A stretch of DNA of 64,000 bases from Patulibacter sp. SYSU D01012. GTDB lineage: Bacteria; Actinomycetota; Thermoleophilia; Solirubrobacterales; Solirubrobacteraceae. Made by a program: the position numbers and the translations under genes. The stretch lies in NCBI RefSeq assembly GCF_017916475.1, contig NZ_JAFMTB010000003.1, positions 408,009-472,008 of the forward strand, read 5' to 3'. Below the pieces are notes generated by a model, which was not told where the DNA came from, did no database searches, and worked only from the letters and a program-made list of their open reading frames with translations. Positions 16,989-26,540 of this stretch are shown here, piece by piece (position 1 is the first letter of the stretch; every line of letters starts with the position of its first letter).

Positions 16989-17647
16989 GCTGCGGCTCCA
17001 CAGGGGGACGGGGCGGGCGTGCGGCCCTCGCCGCCCATGGACTCGGGGGGCCCGAACGGCTCCAGGCCGACGTCCTCGCCGGGAGGACCGTCCTGGGCCA
17101 GCTGCAGGGCCGCGGCGGCGTCGTCCTCGCGCAGCGGGCCGAGCTGCGCCACGAGGGCGTCGAGCAGGGGCGCGTAGGCGCTCCCCGCCTTGTGCAGGCC
17201 GCCGCGCAGCAGCTCGAGCGCGGGGCGGAAGTCGGCGAGCAGCAGCCCGCCGTCCTCCGCGCCGAGCGCGTCGGCCAGCTCGAGCAGCAGCGGCAGGTGG
17301 TCCGGCAGCTCGCCGCCGAGCACCTCGACGCCCAGGCGGGCGTACAGCCGCCGCAGCTTGAGCAGCGCGACGCCGCGCTGCCGCCGGTCGCCGTGCGTGA
17401 CGTACGTCAGGTCGAGCGCGCAGCGGCGGTCGAAGTCGAACGTCGCGGTGTACCGGCGCGAGGCCGCGAGGTCGTCGATCGCGGCGCCCCGGTCGTCGCG
17501 CAGCAGCGCGGAGCAGCCGAGCAGCAGCCCGTCGCGCACCGGCCCGGGCGGCAGCTCGTCCGCGGCGTCGAGCACGTCCGGCCACAGCGCGACGAGCTCG
17601 GCGTCCGGGTGCGCGAGCAGGAGGGACAGGAGCTTGAACGCGGTCAT
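16985..17647 (-). CDS. narJ: Nitrate reductase molybdenum cofactor assembly chaperone NarJ
   Basis: A 220-residue helical, acidic protein of the NarJ/NarW chaperone family (KLLSLLLAHPDAELVALWPDV at the N-terminus; DLTYVTHGDRRQRGVALLKL in the core). It binds apo-NarG and helps insert the molybdenum cofactor before membrane docking, and is not part of the final enzyme. The start overlaps the narH stop by 4 bases, and its stop overlaps the narI start. The C-terminal 35 residues are low complexity. Confidence 0.93.
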   Translation of the reverse strand: MTAFKLLSLLLAHPDAELVALWPDVLDAADELPPGPVRDGLLLGCSALLRDDRGAAIDDLAASRRYTATFDFDRRCALDLTYVTHGDRRQRGVALLKLRRLYARLGVEVLGGELPDHLPLLLELADALGAEDGGLLLADFRPALELLRGGLHKAGSAYAPLLDALVAQLGPLREDDAAAALQLAQDGPPGEDVGLEPFGPPESMGGEGRTPAPSPCGAAA

Positions 17648-19263
17648 GCGCCCGGCTCCGTCCGCAGTCGGCCCTCGGCCTGCAGCCGCTCGCGCCGCTC
17701 CTGGCGCTCGAGCGCCCGCTTCTCGCGCAGCGCCCGCAGCCTGCCGTTGCCGGCGATCTGCGTCATCGCGAGCGCGCCGCCGCTGAGCGACGCGCTGGCC
17801 GCCTCGGGCTCCACGGTCGCGGCCTCGGGCGCGCAGGCGCCGGGCCCGCCGGGGAAGTCCAGGCCGCACGAGCCCTGGCTGCGGTCCAGCTCCTCGGCCA
17901 GCTCGCGGTGGGCGGGCGGGATGACGAAGCGGTCCTCGTACTTCGCGATCGCGAGCAGCCGGTACAGCTCCTCCATGTCGCGGTCGTCGCCGACGCCGTC
18001 GATCGTGTGCTCGCGCATGTACGAGCGCATCGCCGCCAGCCGCTTGAGCACGCGGCGGATGACGCCCTCGTCGCCGGCGCTCAGCAGCTCGGCCAGGTAC
18101 TGGATCGGGATCCGCAGGTCGTCGATCGCGCCGAACACGTCGTCGGGGTCGGCCTGCGCGCCCTGGCCTTCGACCGTCCCCATGACGGGGGAGAGCGGCG
18201 GCACGTACCAGACCATCGGCAGCGTCCGGTACTCCGGGTGCAGCGGCAGCGCGACCTGGTGCTTCATCGCCAGCGCCCACACGGGGGAGCGCTCGGCGGC
18301 GACGAGCCAGTCCTCGGGCATCCCCTGGCGGCGGGCCTCGGCCTTGATCGCCGGATCCGTCGGATCGAGGAAGACGTCGAGCTGCGCGTCGAGCAGCTTC
18401 TCGGGGTCCTCGACCGACGCGGCCGCCTCGACGCGGTCGGCGTCGTAGAGCACCAGGCCGATGTAGCGGATGCGCCCCACGCAGGTCTCGGAGCAGACCG
18501 TCGGCAGGCCCGCCTCGATGCGCGGGTAGCAGAGGGTGCACTTCTCGGCCTTGCCGGTCGAGTGGTTGAAGTAGACCTTCTTGTACGGGCAGCCGGACAT
18601 GCACATCCGCCAGCCCCGGCAGGCCTCCTGGTCCACCAGGACGATGCCGTCCTCCTCGCGCTTGTACATCGCGCCGGAGGGACACGACGCGACGCACGCG
18701 GGGTTCAGGCAGTGCTCGCAGATGCGCGGCAGGTACATCATGAAGACCTCCTCGTAGGACGCCTTCACCTCCTGCTCCATCGCCTCGATGTTCGGGTCCT
18801 TCGGCGTCTGCGTCGGCCCGCCCGCGAGGTCGTCCTCCCAGTTGGGACCCCACTGCAGGTCGATCGGCCGGCCGTCGAGCTTGGACACCGAGCGGGCGAC
18901 GGGCTGCTCCTTCTGGCGCTTCGCCGTCTGCAGGGTGCCGTAGTCGTAGGTCCACGGCTCGTAGTAGTCGTCGATCGACGGCAGGTCCGGGTTGTGGAAG
19001 ATCGTGGCGAGCTTCTTCAGCCGCCCGCCCGCCCGCAGCCGCAGCCGTCCCTTCGTGTCGAGCTCCCAGCCGCCGTGCTGCTCGTCCTGGGCCTCCCAGC
19101 GCTTGGGGTACCCGACGCCCGGCTTCGTCTCGACGTTGTTGAACCACATGTACTCCGCGCCGTCGCGGTTGGTCCACACGTTCTTGCACGTCACCGAGCA
19201 CGTGTGGCACCCGATGCACTTGTCCAGGTTCATGACCATGGCGACCTGCGCCTTGATGCGCAT
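17644..19263 (-). CDS. narH: Respiratory nitrate reductase beta subunit NarH
   Basis: A 539-residue iron-sulfur protein that wires NarI to NarG. The N-terminal ferredoxin motif (C16, C19, C22, C26) is followed by CEHCLNPACVASCPSG, then CRGWRMCMSGCP, where the tryptophan replacing a cysteine marks the [3Fe-4S] site, and finally CTLC...CSETC. It contains no export signal, consistent with a cytoplasm-facing NarGHI complex. Its start shares one base with the narG stop, so translation is coupled. Confidence 0.96.
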   Translation of the reverse strand: MRIKAQVAMVMNLDKCIGCHTCSVTCKNVWTNRDGAEYMWFNNVETKPGVGYPKRWEAQDEQHGGWELDTKGRLRLRAGGRLKKLATIFHNPDLPSIDDYYEPWTYDYGTLQTAKRQKEQPVARSVSKLDGRPIDLQWGPNWEDDLAGGPTQTPKDPNIEAMEQEVKASYEEVFMMYLPRICEHCLNPACVASCPSGAMYKREEDGIVLVDQEACRGWRMCMSGCPYKKVYFNHSTGKAEKCTLCYPRIEAGLPTVCSETCVGRIRYIGLVLYDADRVEAAASVEDPEKLLDAQLDVFLDPTDPAIKAEARRQGMPEDWLVAAERSPVWALAMKHQVALPLHPEYRTLPMVWYVPPLSPVMGTVEGQGAQADPDDVFGAIDDLRIPIQYLAELLSAGDEGVIRRVLKRLAAMRSYMREHTIDGVGDDRDMEELYRLLAIAKYEDRFVIPPAHRELAEELDRSQGSCGLDFPGGPGACAPEAATVEPEAASASLSGGALAMTQIAGNGRLRALREKRALERQERRERLQAEGRLRTEPGA

Positions 19264-22200
19264 CAGAACTGCACCTCCGTACGGCGCTTGCGCACGACGG
19301 TGACCTCGTCGCGCTGGGAGCCGGTGGGCCCGTAGTAGTTGAACCCGTAGGCCAGGTGGGCGTAGCCGCCGATCAGGTGCGTCGGCTTCATGTGGATCTG
19401 CGTGGGCGAGTTGTGCGTGCCCCCGCGATGGCCCGTGGTCTCGGAGATCGGCACCTGCACGTGGCGGTCCTGCGCGTGGTACATGAACGCCGCCCCGACG
19501 GGGATGCGGTGCGAGATCACCGCGCGGGCGGCCACGACGCCGTTGCGGTTGAGGACCTCGATCCAGTCGTTGTCCGCCACGTCGATCTGCGCGGCGTCGT
19601 CCGGGTTGAGCCAGACGACGGGCCCGCCGCGGAACAGCGTGAGCATGTGCAGGTTGTCCTGGTACGTCGAGTGGATCGACCACTTCGAGTGCGGCGTCAG
19701 GTAGCGCACGACGATGCCGTGCTCGCCGTCGGCCCCCAGGTGGCCCGCCAGGTCCATCGGCGCCTTGTACGTCGGCAGCCCCTCGCCGAGGTCGCGCATC
19801 CACGCGTGGTCGCTGTAGAACTGCTGCCGGCCGGTCAGCGTCCGCCACGGCATCAGCCGCTCGACGTTGATCGTGAAGGGGGAGTACCGGCGGTCGCGGC
19901 CCTCGATGCCGGACCACTCGGGCGAGGTGATCGTCTTGCGCGGCTGCACGGAGACGTCCGCGAACGTGTGCATCTCCTCCTCGCGGTCCTCCGCCAGGTC
20001 GGCGAGCGGGGTGCCCGTGCGGCGCTCCATCTGCCGGAAGCCGTCGACGGCCAGGCGACCGTTCGTCGCGCCCGACAGCGCCATGATCGTCCCCGCCGCG
20101 TGGCGGGCGGTCTGCAGGCGCGGCCGGCCGTCGGCCAGGCCCCCGCGGACGGTGCCGTTCTGGCCGCGCAGGTGCTCCAGCTCGGGCGTCACGTCCTTGC
20201 TCGTCAGCCCCTTCCACGACACGCCGAGCTCGTCGACGAGCGGCCCGAGGGCGCGCATCTTCTCGCCGACCGCGCCGTAGTCGCGCTCGACGACGACGAG
20301 CTTCGGCATCGTCCGGCCCGGCACGGGCTCGCACTCGCCGGCGCGCCAGTCGCGCACCTCGCCGAAGGGCTGGGCCAGCTCGTCCGGCGTGTCGTGCTGC
20401 AGGGGCACCGCGACGACGTCGCGGCGGACGCCCAGGCGCGGGCCGGCCAGGCGCGAGAACTCCTCGCCGATCGCCTGGAACGCGTCCCAGTCGGTGCGGG
20501 TCTCCCACGGCGGGCTGATCGCGGCGTTGAACGCGTGGACGAACGGGTGCAGGTCCGTCGTCGAGATGTCGTCCTTCTCGTACCAGGTGGCCGCCGGCAG
20601 GACGACGTCCGCGTGCAGGCACGTGCCGTTCATGCGGAAGTCCATCGCCGTCAGCAGGTCGAGCTTGCCCTCGGGCCCGTCGTCCTTCGTGCCCCAGGCG
20701 ACGTCGTGCGGGCGCGTGCCCTCGGGCGCCGGGTCGTTGCGCACCGCGTGGGTGGGGACGCCGAGCAGGTGCTTGAGGAAGTACTCGTGGCCCTTCGACG
20801 ACGAGCCGAGCAGGTTGGAGCGCCAGACCGTCATCACGCGCGGCCAGTTCTCGGGCGCGCTCGGGTCCTGGGCGGCGAAGCCCAGGCGACCGGCCTGCAG
20901 CTCGCCGACGATGTGCTCGGCGGGCGCGACGCCGGCGGCGTCGGCCTCGGCGGTCAGCTCGAGCGGGTTGCGGTCGAACGTCGGGTAGCTCGGCATCCAG
21001 CCCAGGCGGGCGGCGAGCGCGTTGGCGTCGGCGGGGTGCGCCGCGGGATCCGACGTGCCGGGGCGGGCCGGGGCCAGCGGCGAGCGCAGGTCCTCGCCGC
21101 CCGTGCGGTCGTAGCGCCACTGCTCCGTGGCCAGGTAGAAGAACGGCGTGGCGGCCTGCTGCCGCGGCGGGCGGCTCCAGTCCAGCGCGAAGGCGATCGT
21201 GCCGAAGCCGGTGATCGGGCGGACCTTCTCCTGGCCGATGTAGTGGGCCCAGCCGCCGCCGTTGACGCCCTGGCAGCCGCAGAGCATCACCAGGTTGAGC
21301 ATCGCCCGGTAGATCAGGTCGGAGTGGAACCAGTGGTTCGTCCCCGCGCCCATGACGATCATGGAGCGGCCGTTCGTGCGCTCGGCGTTGCGGGCGAACT
21401 CGCGGGCGATCTTCGTGCACTGGTCGGCCGGGACGCCGGTGATGGCCTCCTGCCAGGCCGGCGTGTAGGGCGCCGGGTCGTCGTAGTCCGCGGCCCACTC
21501 GCCGGGCAGGCCCGCGCGGCCGACGCCGAGCTGCGCGCACAGCAGGTCGAAGACGGTGGTGACGGCGCGGCCGCCGACGTGGCGGACGGGGACGCCGCGG
21601 ACGAGGACGCCGTTGCGCTGGCCCTCGGCGGCGGGGTCGAAGCACGGCAGGCGCAGCTCGGCGCGCTCGGCCTCGCGGCCCAGCAGCGTCAGCGCCGGGA
21701 CCACGTCGCCGAGCTCCAGGTTCCAGCGGCCCTCGCCCTCGGCGCCCCAGCGGTCGCCGATGCTGCCGTTCGGGACGACCGGCGCGTCCGTCGCCTCGTC
21801 CAGCACGACGGTCTTCCACTCCGCGTGCTCGCTGCCGGCCGGCGCGCCGTCCAGGTCGGACGCGCGCAGGTAGCGGCCGGCGACGTAGCCGCCGTCGGGG
21901 TGCGGCTCGAGCGCGACCAGGTTCGGCAGGTCGGTGAACCGGCGCGTGTAGTCGTCGAACCACGGCACGGTCCGCTCGACGTGGAACTCCTTCAGGATCA
22001 CGTGGCCCATGGCCATCGCCAGCGCGCCGTCCGTCCCGGGCTGCGCCGGCAGCCAGTCGTCGGCGAACTTCGTGTGGTCGGAGTAGTCGGGCGAGACGAC
22101 GACGGTCTTCTGCCCCCGGTAGCGCGCCTCCGTCATGAAGTGCGCGTCCGGCGTGCGCGTCATCGGGATGTTCGAGCCCCACATCATCAGGTAGCTCGCG

Positions 22201-22961
22201 TCCCACCAGTCCGCGGACTCGGGCACGTCGGTCTGGTCGCCCCAGATCTGCGGCGACGCCGGCGGCAGGTCGGCGTACCAGTCGTAGAAGCTCAGGCAGA
22301 CCCCGCCGATCAGCGACAGGAACCGCGTGCCGCCGGCGTACGAGGTCATCGACATCGCGGGGATGGGCGAGAACCCCATGACCCGGTCGGGGCCGTGCTG
22401 CTCGACCGTGTGGACGTGCGCGGCGGCGACGAGCTCGGAGACCTCGTCCCAGTCCGCGCGCACCAGGCCGCCCTTGCCGCGCGCGTCCTGGTAGCTGCGC
22501 CGCGCCTCCGGGTCCGCCTGCACCGCGGCCCACGCCTCGACGGCGTCGCCGCCGTGGGCGGCCTTCGCGGCCCGGTACGCCTGCAGCAGCTCGCCGCGCA
22601 CGTACGGGTGGCGGATCCGCAGCGGCGAGTAGACGTACCAGGAGAAGGACGCGCCGCGGGGGCAGCCGCGCGGCTCGTACTCCGGCATGTCGGGGCCGTT
22701 CGACGGATAGTCCGTCTGCTGCGTCTCCCAGGTGATCAGCCCGTCCTTGACGTGGACCTTCCACGAGCAGGAGCCGGTGCAGTTCACGCCGTGCGTGGAG
22801 CGCACGATCTTGTCGTGCTGCCAGCGCCGGCGGTAGAAGCGCTCCCACGCGCGGGGGTCGTCGCGGACCTCGGACCAGCCCTCGGCGGAGGGCTGGCCGA
22901 CGAGGAAGCGCCGCGCGCCGATGCGGGCGAGGCGCTGGAGGCGGTCGGGGGTCGTGGCCAT
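19263..22961 (-). CDS. narG: Respiratory nitrate reductase alpha subunit NarG
   Basis: A 1232-residue bis-MGD catalytic subunit that reduces nitrate to nitrite with electrons from NarH. The FS0 [4Fe-4S] ligands fit the histidine-first NarG pattern (H57, C61, C65, C100). The molybdenum-binding segment contains VVVSPDYSDHTKFADDW, with the aspartate expected in NarG instead of cysteine. No twin-arginine signal is visible, so the site faces the cytoplasm. The ATG at 22961 follows a TACCGT box by 7 bases with no ribosome binding site, suggesting a leaderless message. It opens the narGHJI operon and diverges from a NarK-type transporter. Confidence 0.96.
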   Translation of the reverse strand: MATTPDRLQRLARIGARRFLVGQPSAEGWSEVRDDPRAWERFYRRRWQHDKIVRSTHGVNCTGSCSWKVHVKDGLITWETQQTDYPSNGPDMPEYEPRGCPRGASFSWYVYSPLRIRHPYVRGELLQAYRAAKAAHGGDAVEAWAAVQADPEARRSYQDARGKGGLVRADWDEVSELVAAAHVHTVEQHGPDRVMGFSPIPAMSMTSYAGGTRFLSLIGGVCLSFYDWYADLPPASPQIWGDQTDVPESADWWDASYLMMWGSNIPMTRTPDAHFMTEARYRGQKTVVVSPDYSDHTKFADDWLPAQPGTDGALAMAMGHVILKEFHVERTVPWFDDYTRRFTDLPNLVALEPHPDGGYVAGRYLRASDLDGAPAGSEHAEWKTVVLDEATDAPVVPNGSIGDRWGAEGEGRWNLELGDVVPALTLLGREAERAELRLPCFDPAAEGQRNGVLVRGVPVRHVGGRAVTTVFDLLCAQLGVGRAGLPGEWAADYDDPAPYTPAWQEAITGVPADQCTKIAREFARNAERTNGRSMIVMGAGTNHWFHSDLIYRAMLNLVMLCGCQGVNGGGWAHYIGQEKVRPITGFGTIAFALDWSRPPRQQAATPFFYLATEQWRYDRTGGEDLRSPLAPARPGTSDPAAHPADANALAARLGWMPSYPTFDRNPLELTAEADAAGVAPAEHIVGELQAGRLGFAAQDPSAPENWPRVMTVWRSNLLGSSSKGHEYFLKHLLGVPTHAVRNDPAPEGTRPHDVAWGTKDDGPEGKLDLLTAMDFRMNGTCLHADVVLPAATWYEKDDISTTDLHPFVHAFNAAISPPWETRTDWDAFQAIGEEFSRLAGPRLGVRRDVVAVPLQHDTPDELAQPFGEVRDWRAGECEPVPGRTMPKLVVVERDYGAVGEKMRALGPLVDELGVSWKGLTSKDVTPELEHLRGQNGTVRGGLADGRPRLQTARHAAGTIMALSGATNGRLAVDGFRQMERRTGTPLADLAEDREEEMHTFADVSVQPRKTITSPEWSGIEGRDRRYSPFTINVERLMPWRTLTGRQQFYSDHAWMRDLGEGLPTYKAPMDLAGHLGADGEHGIVVRYLTPHSKWSIHSTYQDNLHMLTLFRGGPVVWLNPDDAAQIDVADNDWIEVLNRNGVVAARAVISHRIPVGAAFMYHAQDRHVQVPISETTGHRGGTHNSPTQIHMKPTHLIGGYAHLAYGFNYYGPTGSQRDEVTVVRKRRTEVQF

Positions 22962-22968
22962 GTCGGCG

Positions 22969-22974
22969 ACGGTA
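22969..22974 (-). promoter_or_regulatory. -10 box of a leaderless narG promoter
   Basis: TACCGT (minus strand, 22974 to 22969) lies 7 bases before the narG ATG. Transcription would begin at or next to the start codon. No good -35 match and no FNR-type dyad is visible, but an AT-rich patch (about 22991-23018) lies just upstream and could bind a regulator. Confidence 0.5.
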
Positions 22975-23152
22975 GACGAGCCGCGGCCCGGAATGTAGTC
23001 GTTTTGGCTATCTCTGCGGCGTCCCCGGAGGCCGCTACGGGAAACCCGCAGTCGGTCGCGTAAGGCGCCTGGATGTGGGAAGTTGCGTCCGGGCCGAGGA
23101 TGCTGACGAACGCGCGAACGGCGCGACGCCCAGTCGGAAAGTGAATGACCTG

Positions 23153-24409
23153 ATGCGCACGACGAGCCCCGACCGCCCGGACCCTGCCGGCCCCGCCGAC
23201 GCGGCGACGCCCGCCCGGCGCGCGGGCGACACCCGCAACCTGCTGATCGCCACCCTGGCGTTCGGCGTCTGCTTCTACGCCTGGAGCCTCCTCGGTCCGC
23301 TGGCCCCCGACCTGGAGCGGCAGCTCGGCCTGAGCGAGCTGCAGTCGGCCGTCATGGTCGCGGTGCCCGTCCTGCTCGGCGCGATCCTGCGCGTGCCGTT
23401 CGGGCTGCTCGCCGACCGCCACGGCGGCCGGCGCGTCTTCGCGATCCTGATCGCGGCGAGCATCGTCCCGGTCGCCGGGCTGGCGCTGCTGCACTCCGCG
23501 TTCGCGACGATCCTCGTCCTGGGGCTGGTGCTCGGCATCGCCGGGGCCTCCTTCGCCGTCGGCGTCCCGCTCGTGAACGGCTGGTACGCCCCGGAGCGCC
23601 GCGGCGCCGCGCTCGGCCTGTACGGGATGGGGATGGGCGGCACCGTCGTCGCGGCGCTGACGGCGCCGCGGATCGCGGACGCGACGTCGCTGACCGTGCC
23701 GTTCGTCGTCGCCGCTGTCCTGCTCGCGCTCGTCGGGCTGGTGTTCGTCGCCGTGGCCCGCGACGCCGCGCCGCCGGCCGGCGGGTCCGGCTCGCTGCTC
23801 GCCCCGCTCGCCGTCTTCCGCACGTCCGGGCGGGCGTGGGCGCTGACGCTCTTCTACTTCGTCGCGTTCGGCGGGTTCGTCGCGATGTTCCTCTACCTGC
23901 CCAAGCTGCTGACGGGCGTGCACGAGCTGACGAAGACGGACGCCGGCACCCGGGCCGCGGGCTTCGCCCTGCTCGCCGTCGTCGGGCGGCCGCTCGGCGG
24001 CTGGCTCGCCGACCGGCTCGGGGCGGGGCGCGTGCTGCGCGGGTCGCTCGGCGCCACCGCGCTCCTGGCCGTGGTCCTGGGGCTGACGTACGAGCAGATG
24101 CTCCCGCTGGCCTGCTGCTGCCTGGCAATCGGCCTGGCCTTCGGCCTCGGCACAGGTGCGGTGTTCAAGCTCGTCGCCGAGTGGTTCCCGCAGGAGGTCG
24201 GCGCCGTCACGGGCGTGGTCGGCGCGGCCGGCGGCCTGGGCGGCTTCTTCCCGCCGCTCGTCATGGGCGTGGTGAAGGGCGCGACCGGCGGCTACGCCCT
24301 GGGCTTCGTCCTGCTGGCCGTCCTGGCGGCGACGGCGCTCGGCGTCCTCCTGCTGCTCGAGCGGCCGGCGCGGCGCGAGGACGGCGTGCGGGCGGGCGCG
24401 GCGGCGTAG
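23153..24409 (+). CDS. narK: Second NarK-type nitrate/nitrite MFS transporter
   Basis: A 418-residue, 12-segment MFS protein of the NarK1-like branch. It carries nitrate-signature-like glycine motifs in both halves (GIAGASFAVGVPLVNGWYAP and FGLGTGAVFKLVAEWFPQ). An in-frame GTG at 23141 is an alternative start four codons earlier; neither has a strong ribosome binding site. It is only about 24% identical by eye to the narK at 8900 and lacks that protein's long N-terminal tail. Divergent placement from narGHJI suggests it serves nitrate respiration (nitrate/proton import or nitrate/nitrite exchange), while the other copy serves assimilation; that split is inferred. Confidence 0.9.
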   Translation: MRTTSPDRPDPAGPADAATPARRAGDTRNLLIATLAFGVCFYAWSLLGPLAPDLERQLGLSELQSAVMVAVPVLLGAILRVPFGLLADRHGGRRVFAILIAASIVPVAGLALLHSAFATILVLGLVLGIAGASFAVGVPLVNGWYAPERRGAALGLYGMGMGGTVVAALTAPRIADATSLTVPFVVAAVLLALVGLVFVAVARDAAPPAGGSGSLLAPLAVFRTSGRAWALTLFYFVAFGGFVAMFLYLPKLLTGVHELTKTDAGTRAAGFALLAVVGRPLGGWLADRLGAGRVLRGSLGATALLAVVLGLTYEQMLPLACCCLAIGLAFGLGTGAVFKLVAEWFPQEVGAVTGVVGAAGGLGGFFPPLVMGVVKGATGGYALGFVLLAVLAATALGVLLLLERPARREDGVRAGAAA

Positions 24410-24422
24410 TGCGGGTCGTCGC

Positions 24423-25331
24423 CTACTCCGGCACCGCGGCGCTCGCGCGCAGGTGCTCGGCGAACGTCCGGGCCGCCGGCCCGGCCCCCGCGCCGACGAG
24501 CGCCCAGCAGCGCCGCCGCAGCTCCACGCCGGCGACGCTGCGCACGAGCAGGCCGTCGCGGGTCTCGTCGACGGCGTGGCGGGACAGGATCCCCGGCACG
24601 CCGCGTGCCCGCACCGCGGCCTTGACCGCGGCGGGCGAGCCGACCTCGAGCACCGGCGGCGCCAGCGTCAGGCCGATGCCGGCCAGCGCCCGGTCGAGCG
24701 TCGTGCGGATGTGGGCGCCGGGGTCGCGGCCGACGAGCGGCCGGGCGGCGAGCTCGGCCGCGGGGATCGCGTCGAGCGCGGCCCACGGGTCGTCGGGCGA
24801 CACCACGACGACGACCTCGTCCTCGAGCAGCGGCACGTGGCCGTCCCGCTCCAGGTCCTCGTCCAGGTCGGCGGCGGCGACGCCGACGTCGGCGCGGCCC
24901 GCCTGGACGTGGGAGCGGACGACGGCCGAGTTGGCGACGGTCAGCTCGATCGGCCGCGGCGCGCCGTCGGGGGCGAACGACGCGATCGCCGCCGGGACCA
25001 CGAGCTCCGCGAACGCGGGGCTGGCGCTCACCCGCAGCGGCTCGGTCGTCTCGGCCAGGTCCCCCAGCAGCGCGTCGACGACGTCGGCCTGGGCGACCAG
25101 GCGGCGCGCGTCGGGCAGCAGCCGCCGGCCCGCGGCGGTCGGGTCGACGCCCGCGGCGGACCGGTGCAGCAGCCGCACGCCCGCGACGTCCTCCAGGCTG
25201 CGCAGGCGCTTGGACAGCGACGGCTGGGTCAGGCCCAGCCGCGTGGCGGCGCGCCCGACCGACCCCAGGTCGACGGCGTGGACGAACGCCCGCAGGTCGC
25301 TGATCGTGGCGGAGGCGCGGACGGGCGGCAC
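24423..25331 (-). CDS. LysR-family regulator divergent from moaA
   Basis: A 302-residue LysR regulator. The N-terminal winged helix is clear (FVHAVDLGSVGRAATRLGLT, QPSLSKRLRSLE), followed by a periplasmic-binding-like effector domain. The start is a GTG at 25331, 6 bases after a TATCCA box, consistent with a leaderless transcript. It is convergent with the NarK-type transporter (14 bases) and diverges from moaA across 174 bases, so LysR convention would make the moa operon its target; the effector is unknown. Confidence 0.88.
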   Translation of the reverse strand: MPPVRASATISDLRAFVHAVDLGSVGRAATRLGLTQPSLSKRLRSLEDVAGVRLLHRSAAGVDPTAAGRRLLPDARRLVAQADVVDALLGDLAETTEPLRVSASPAFAELVVPAAIASFAPDGAPRPIELTVANSAVVRSHVQAGRADVGVAAADLDEDLERDGHVPLLEDEVVVVVSPDDPWAALDAIPAAELAARPLVGRDPGAHIRTTLDRALAGIGLTLAPPVLEVGSPAAVKAAVRARGVPGILSRHAVDETRDGLLVRSVAGVELRRRCWALVGAGAGPAARTFAEHLRASAAVPE

Positions 25332-25505
25332 CGCCGGTGGATACCACGTGGCGCCCGCCGGATCGCGGCCCGTCGGTCGCCCGCGGGTCCTCTGCCACAC
25401 TAGGGGCGGTCGCCGCCGCCCCCGGGCGGCGCTCCCCCCGACCCGCCGCGCCGTGCGTCCGCTCCGTCCCTCCCGCACCCGTCGACCCGCCGCCGGAGGC
25501 CCCCG

Positions 25506-26540
25506 ATGAGCGTGCCCGCCACGCGGTCCGCCGCGTCGCCCGGCCGCGTCGCCGAGCCGCTCGTCGACGGCTGGGGCCGCACGATCCGCGACGTCCGCGT
25601 GTCCGTCACGGACGTCTGCAACCTGCGCTGCACGTACTGCCTGCCCGAGTCGGGCATCGCCTGGCTGCCGAAGGACGAGCGCCTGGACGACGACGAGACC
25701 GTCCGCCTGGTCCGCGTGCTGGCCGGGCTGGGCGTCAGCACCGTCCGCGTGACGGGCGGCGAGCCGCTCGCGCGCGCCCACCTGCCCGCGCTGATCGAGC
25801 GCCTGGACGCCGTCCCGGGGATCGAGGAGATCTCCATGACGACGAACGGCGTGCTCCTGCACCGGCACGCCGACGCGCTCGTCGCCGCGGGCGTCCGGCG
25901 CTTCAACGTCTCCATCGACTCCGTGCACCAGCGGCGCTTCGCCGAGCTGACGCGGCGCGACGTGCTGCCCGCGGTGCTGAAGGGGCTGGCCGCGCTCGAC
26001 CCGTACCGCGACCGGGTGCAGATCAAGCTCAACGCCGTCTCGCTCCGCGGCATCACCGAGCACGAGGCCGTCGACCTGGTCGGCTTCGCCCGCGAACGCG
26101 ACCTGCAGCTGCGGTTCATCGAGGTCATGCCGCTCGACGCCGACGGCGCCTGGACCGAGGACCACGTGCTGACGGGCGACGAGGTGCGCGAGATCATCCA
26201 CGCGCGCTGGCCCGTCGAGGCGCTGCCGCGCGAGCGCTCGTCTACCGCCCGGGTGTGGCGCTTCCTCGACGGCGGCGGCCACGTCGGCTTCGTCTCGTCC
26301 GTCACGGCGTCGTTCTGCGGCGACTGCGACCGCATCCGCCTGACCGCCGACGGCCAGCTGCGCACCTGCCTGTTCGCCCACGACGAGACCGACCTGCGCG
26401 CGGCGCTGCGCGGCGGGGCGTCCGACGACGAGCTGGTCGCGCTGATCCGCGGCGCCGTCGCGGCGAAGCAGTGGGGGCACGAGATCCACAAGCCGGGCTT
26501 CCGTCCGCCGGCGCGGCCGATGAGCGCGATCGGCGGATGA
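25506..26540 (+). CDS. moaA: GTP 3',8-cyclase MoaA
   Basis: A 344-residue radical SAM enzyme for the first step of molybdopterin synthesis (GTP to 3',8-cyclo-GTP, working with MoaC). The SAM cluster motif is CNLRCTYC (C38, C42, C45). The second cluster ligands are C271, C274 and C288 (CGDC, then 13 residues, then C). The essential C-terminal Gly-Gly is present (residues 343-344). The ATGA overlap with moeA couples their translation. MoaC is supplied by the fusion protein downstream. Confidence 0.96.
   Translation: MSVPATRSAASPGRVAEPLVDGWGRTIRDVRVSVTDVCNLRCTYCLPESGIAWLPKDERLDDDETVRLVRVLAGLGVSTVRVTGGEPLARAHLPALIERLDAVPGIEEISMTTNGVLLHRHADALVAAGVRRFNVSIDSVHQRRFAELTRRDVLPAVLKGLAALDPYRDRVQIKLNAVSLRGITEHEAVDLVGFARERDLQLRFIEVMPLDADGAWTEDHVLTGDEVREIIHARWPVEALPRERSSTARVWRFLDGGGHVGFVSSVTASFCGDCDRIRLTADGQLRTCLFAHDETDLRAALRGGASDDELVALIRGAVAAKQWGHEIHKPGFRPPARPMSAIGG

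Noticed and set aside
22962-23152. FNR/CRP-type or NarL-type operator for narGHJI
   Set aside because: The gap was read for TTGAT-N4-ATCAA-like dyads and TACYYMT heptamers; only an AT-rich patch without symmetry was found.
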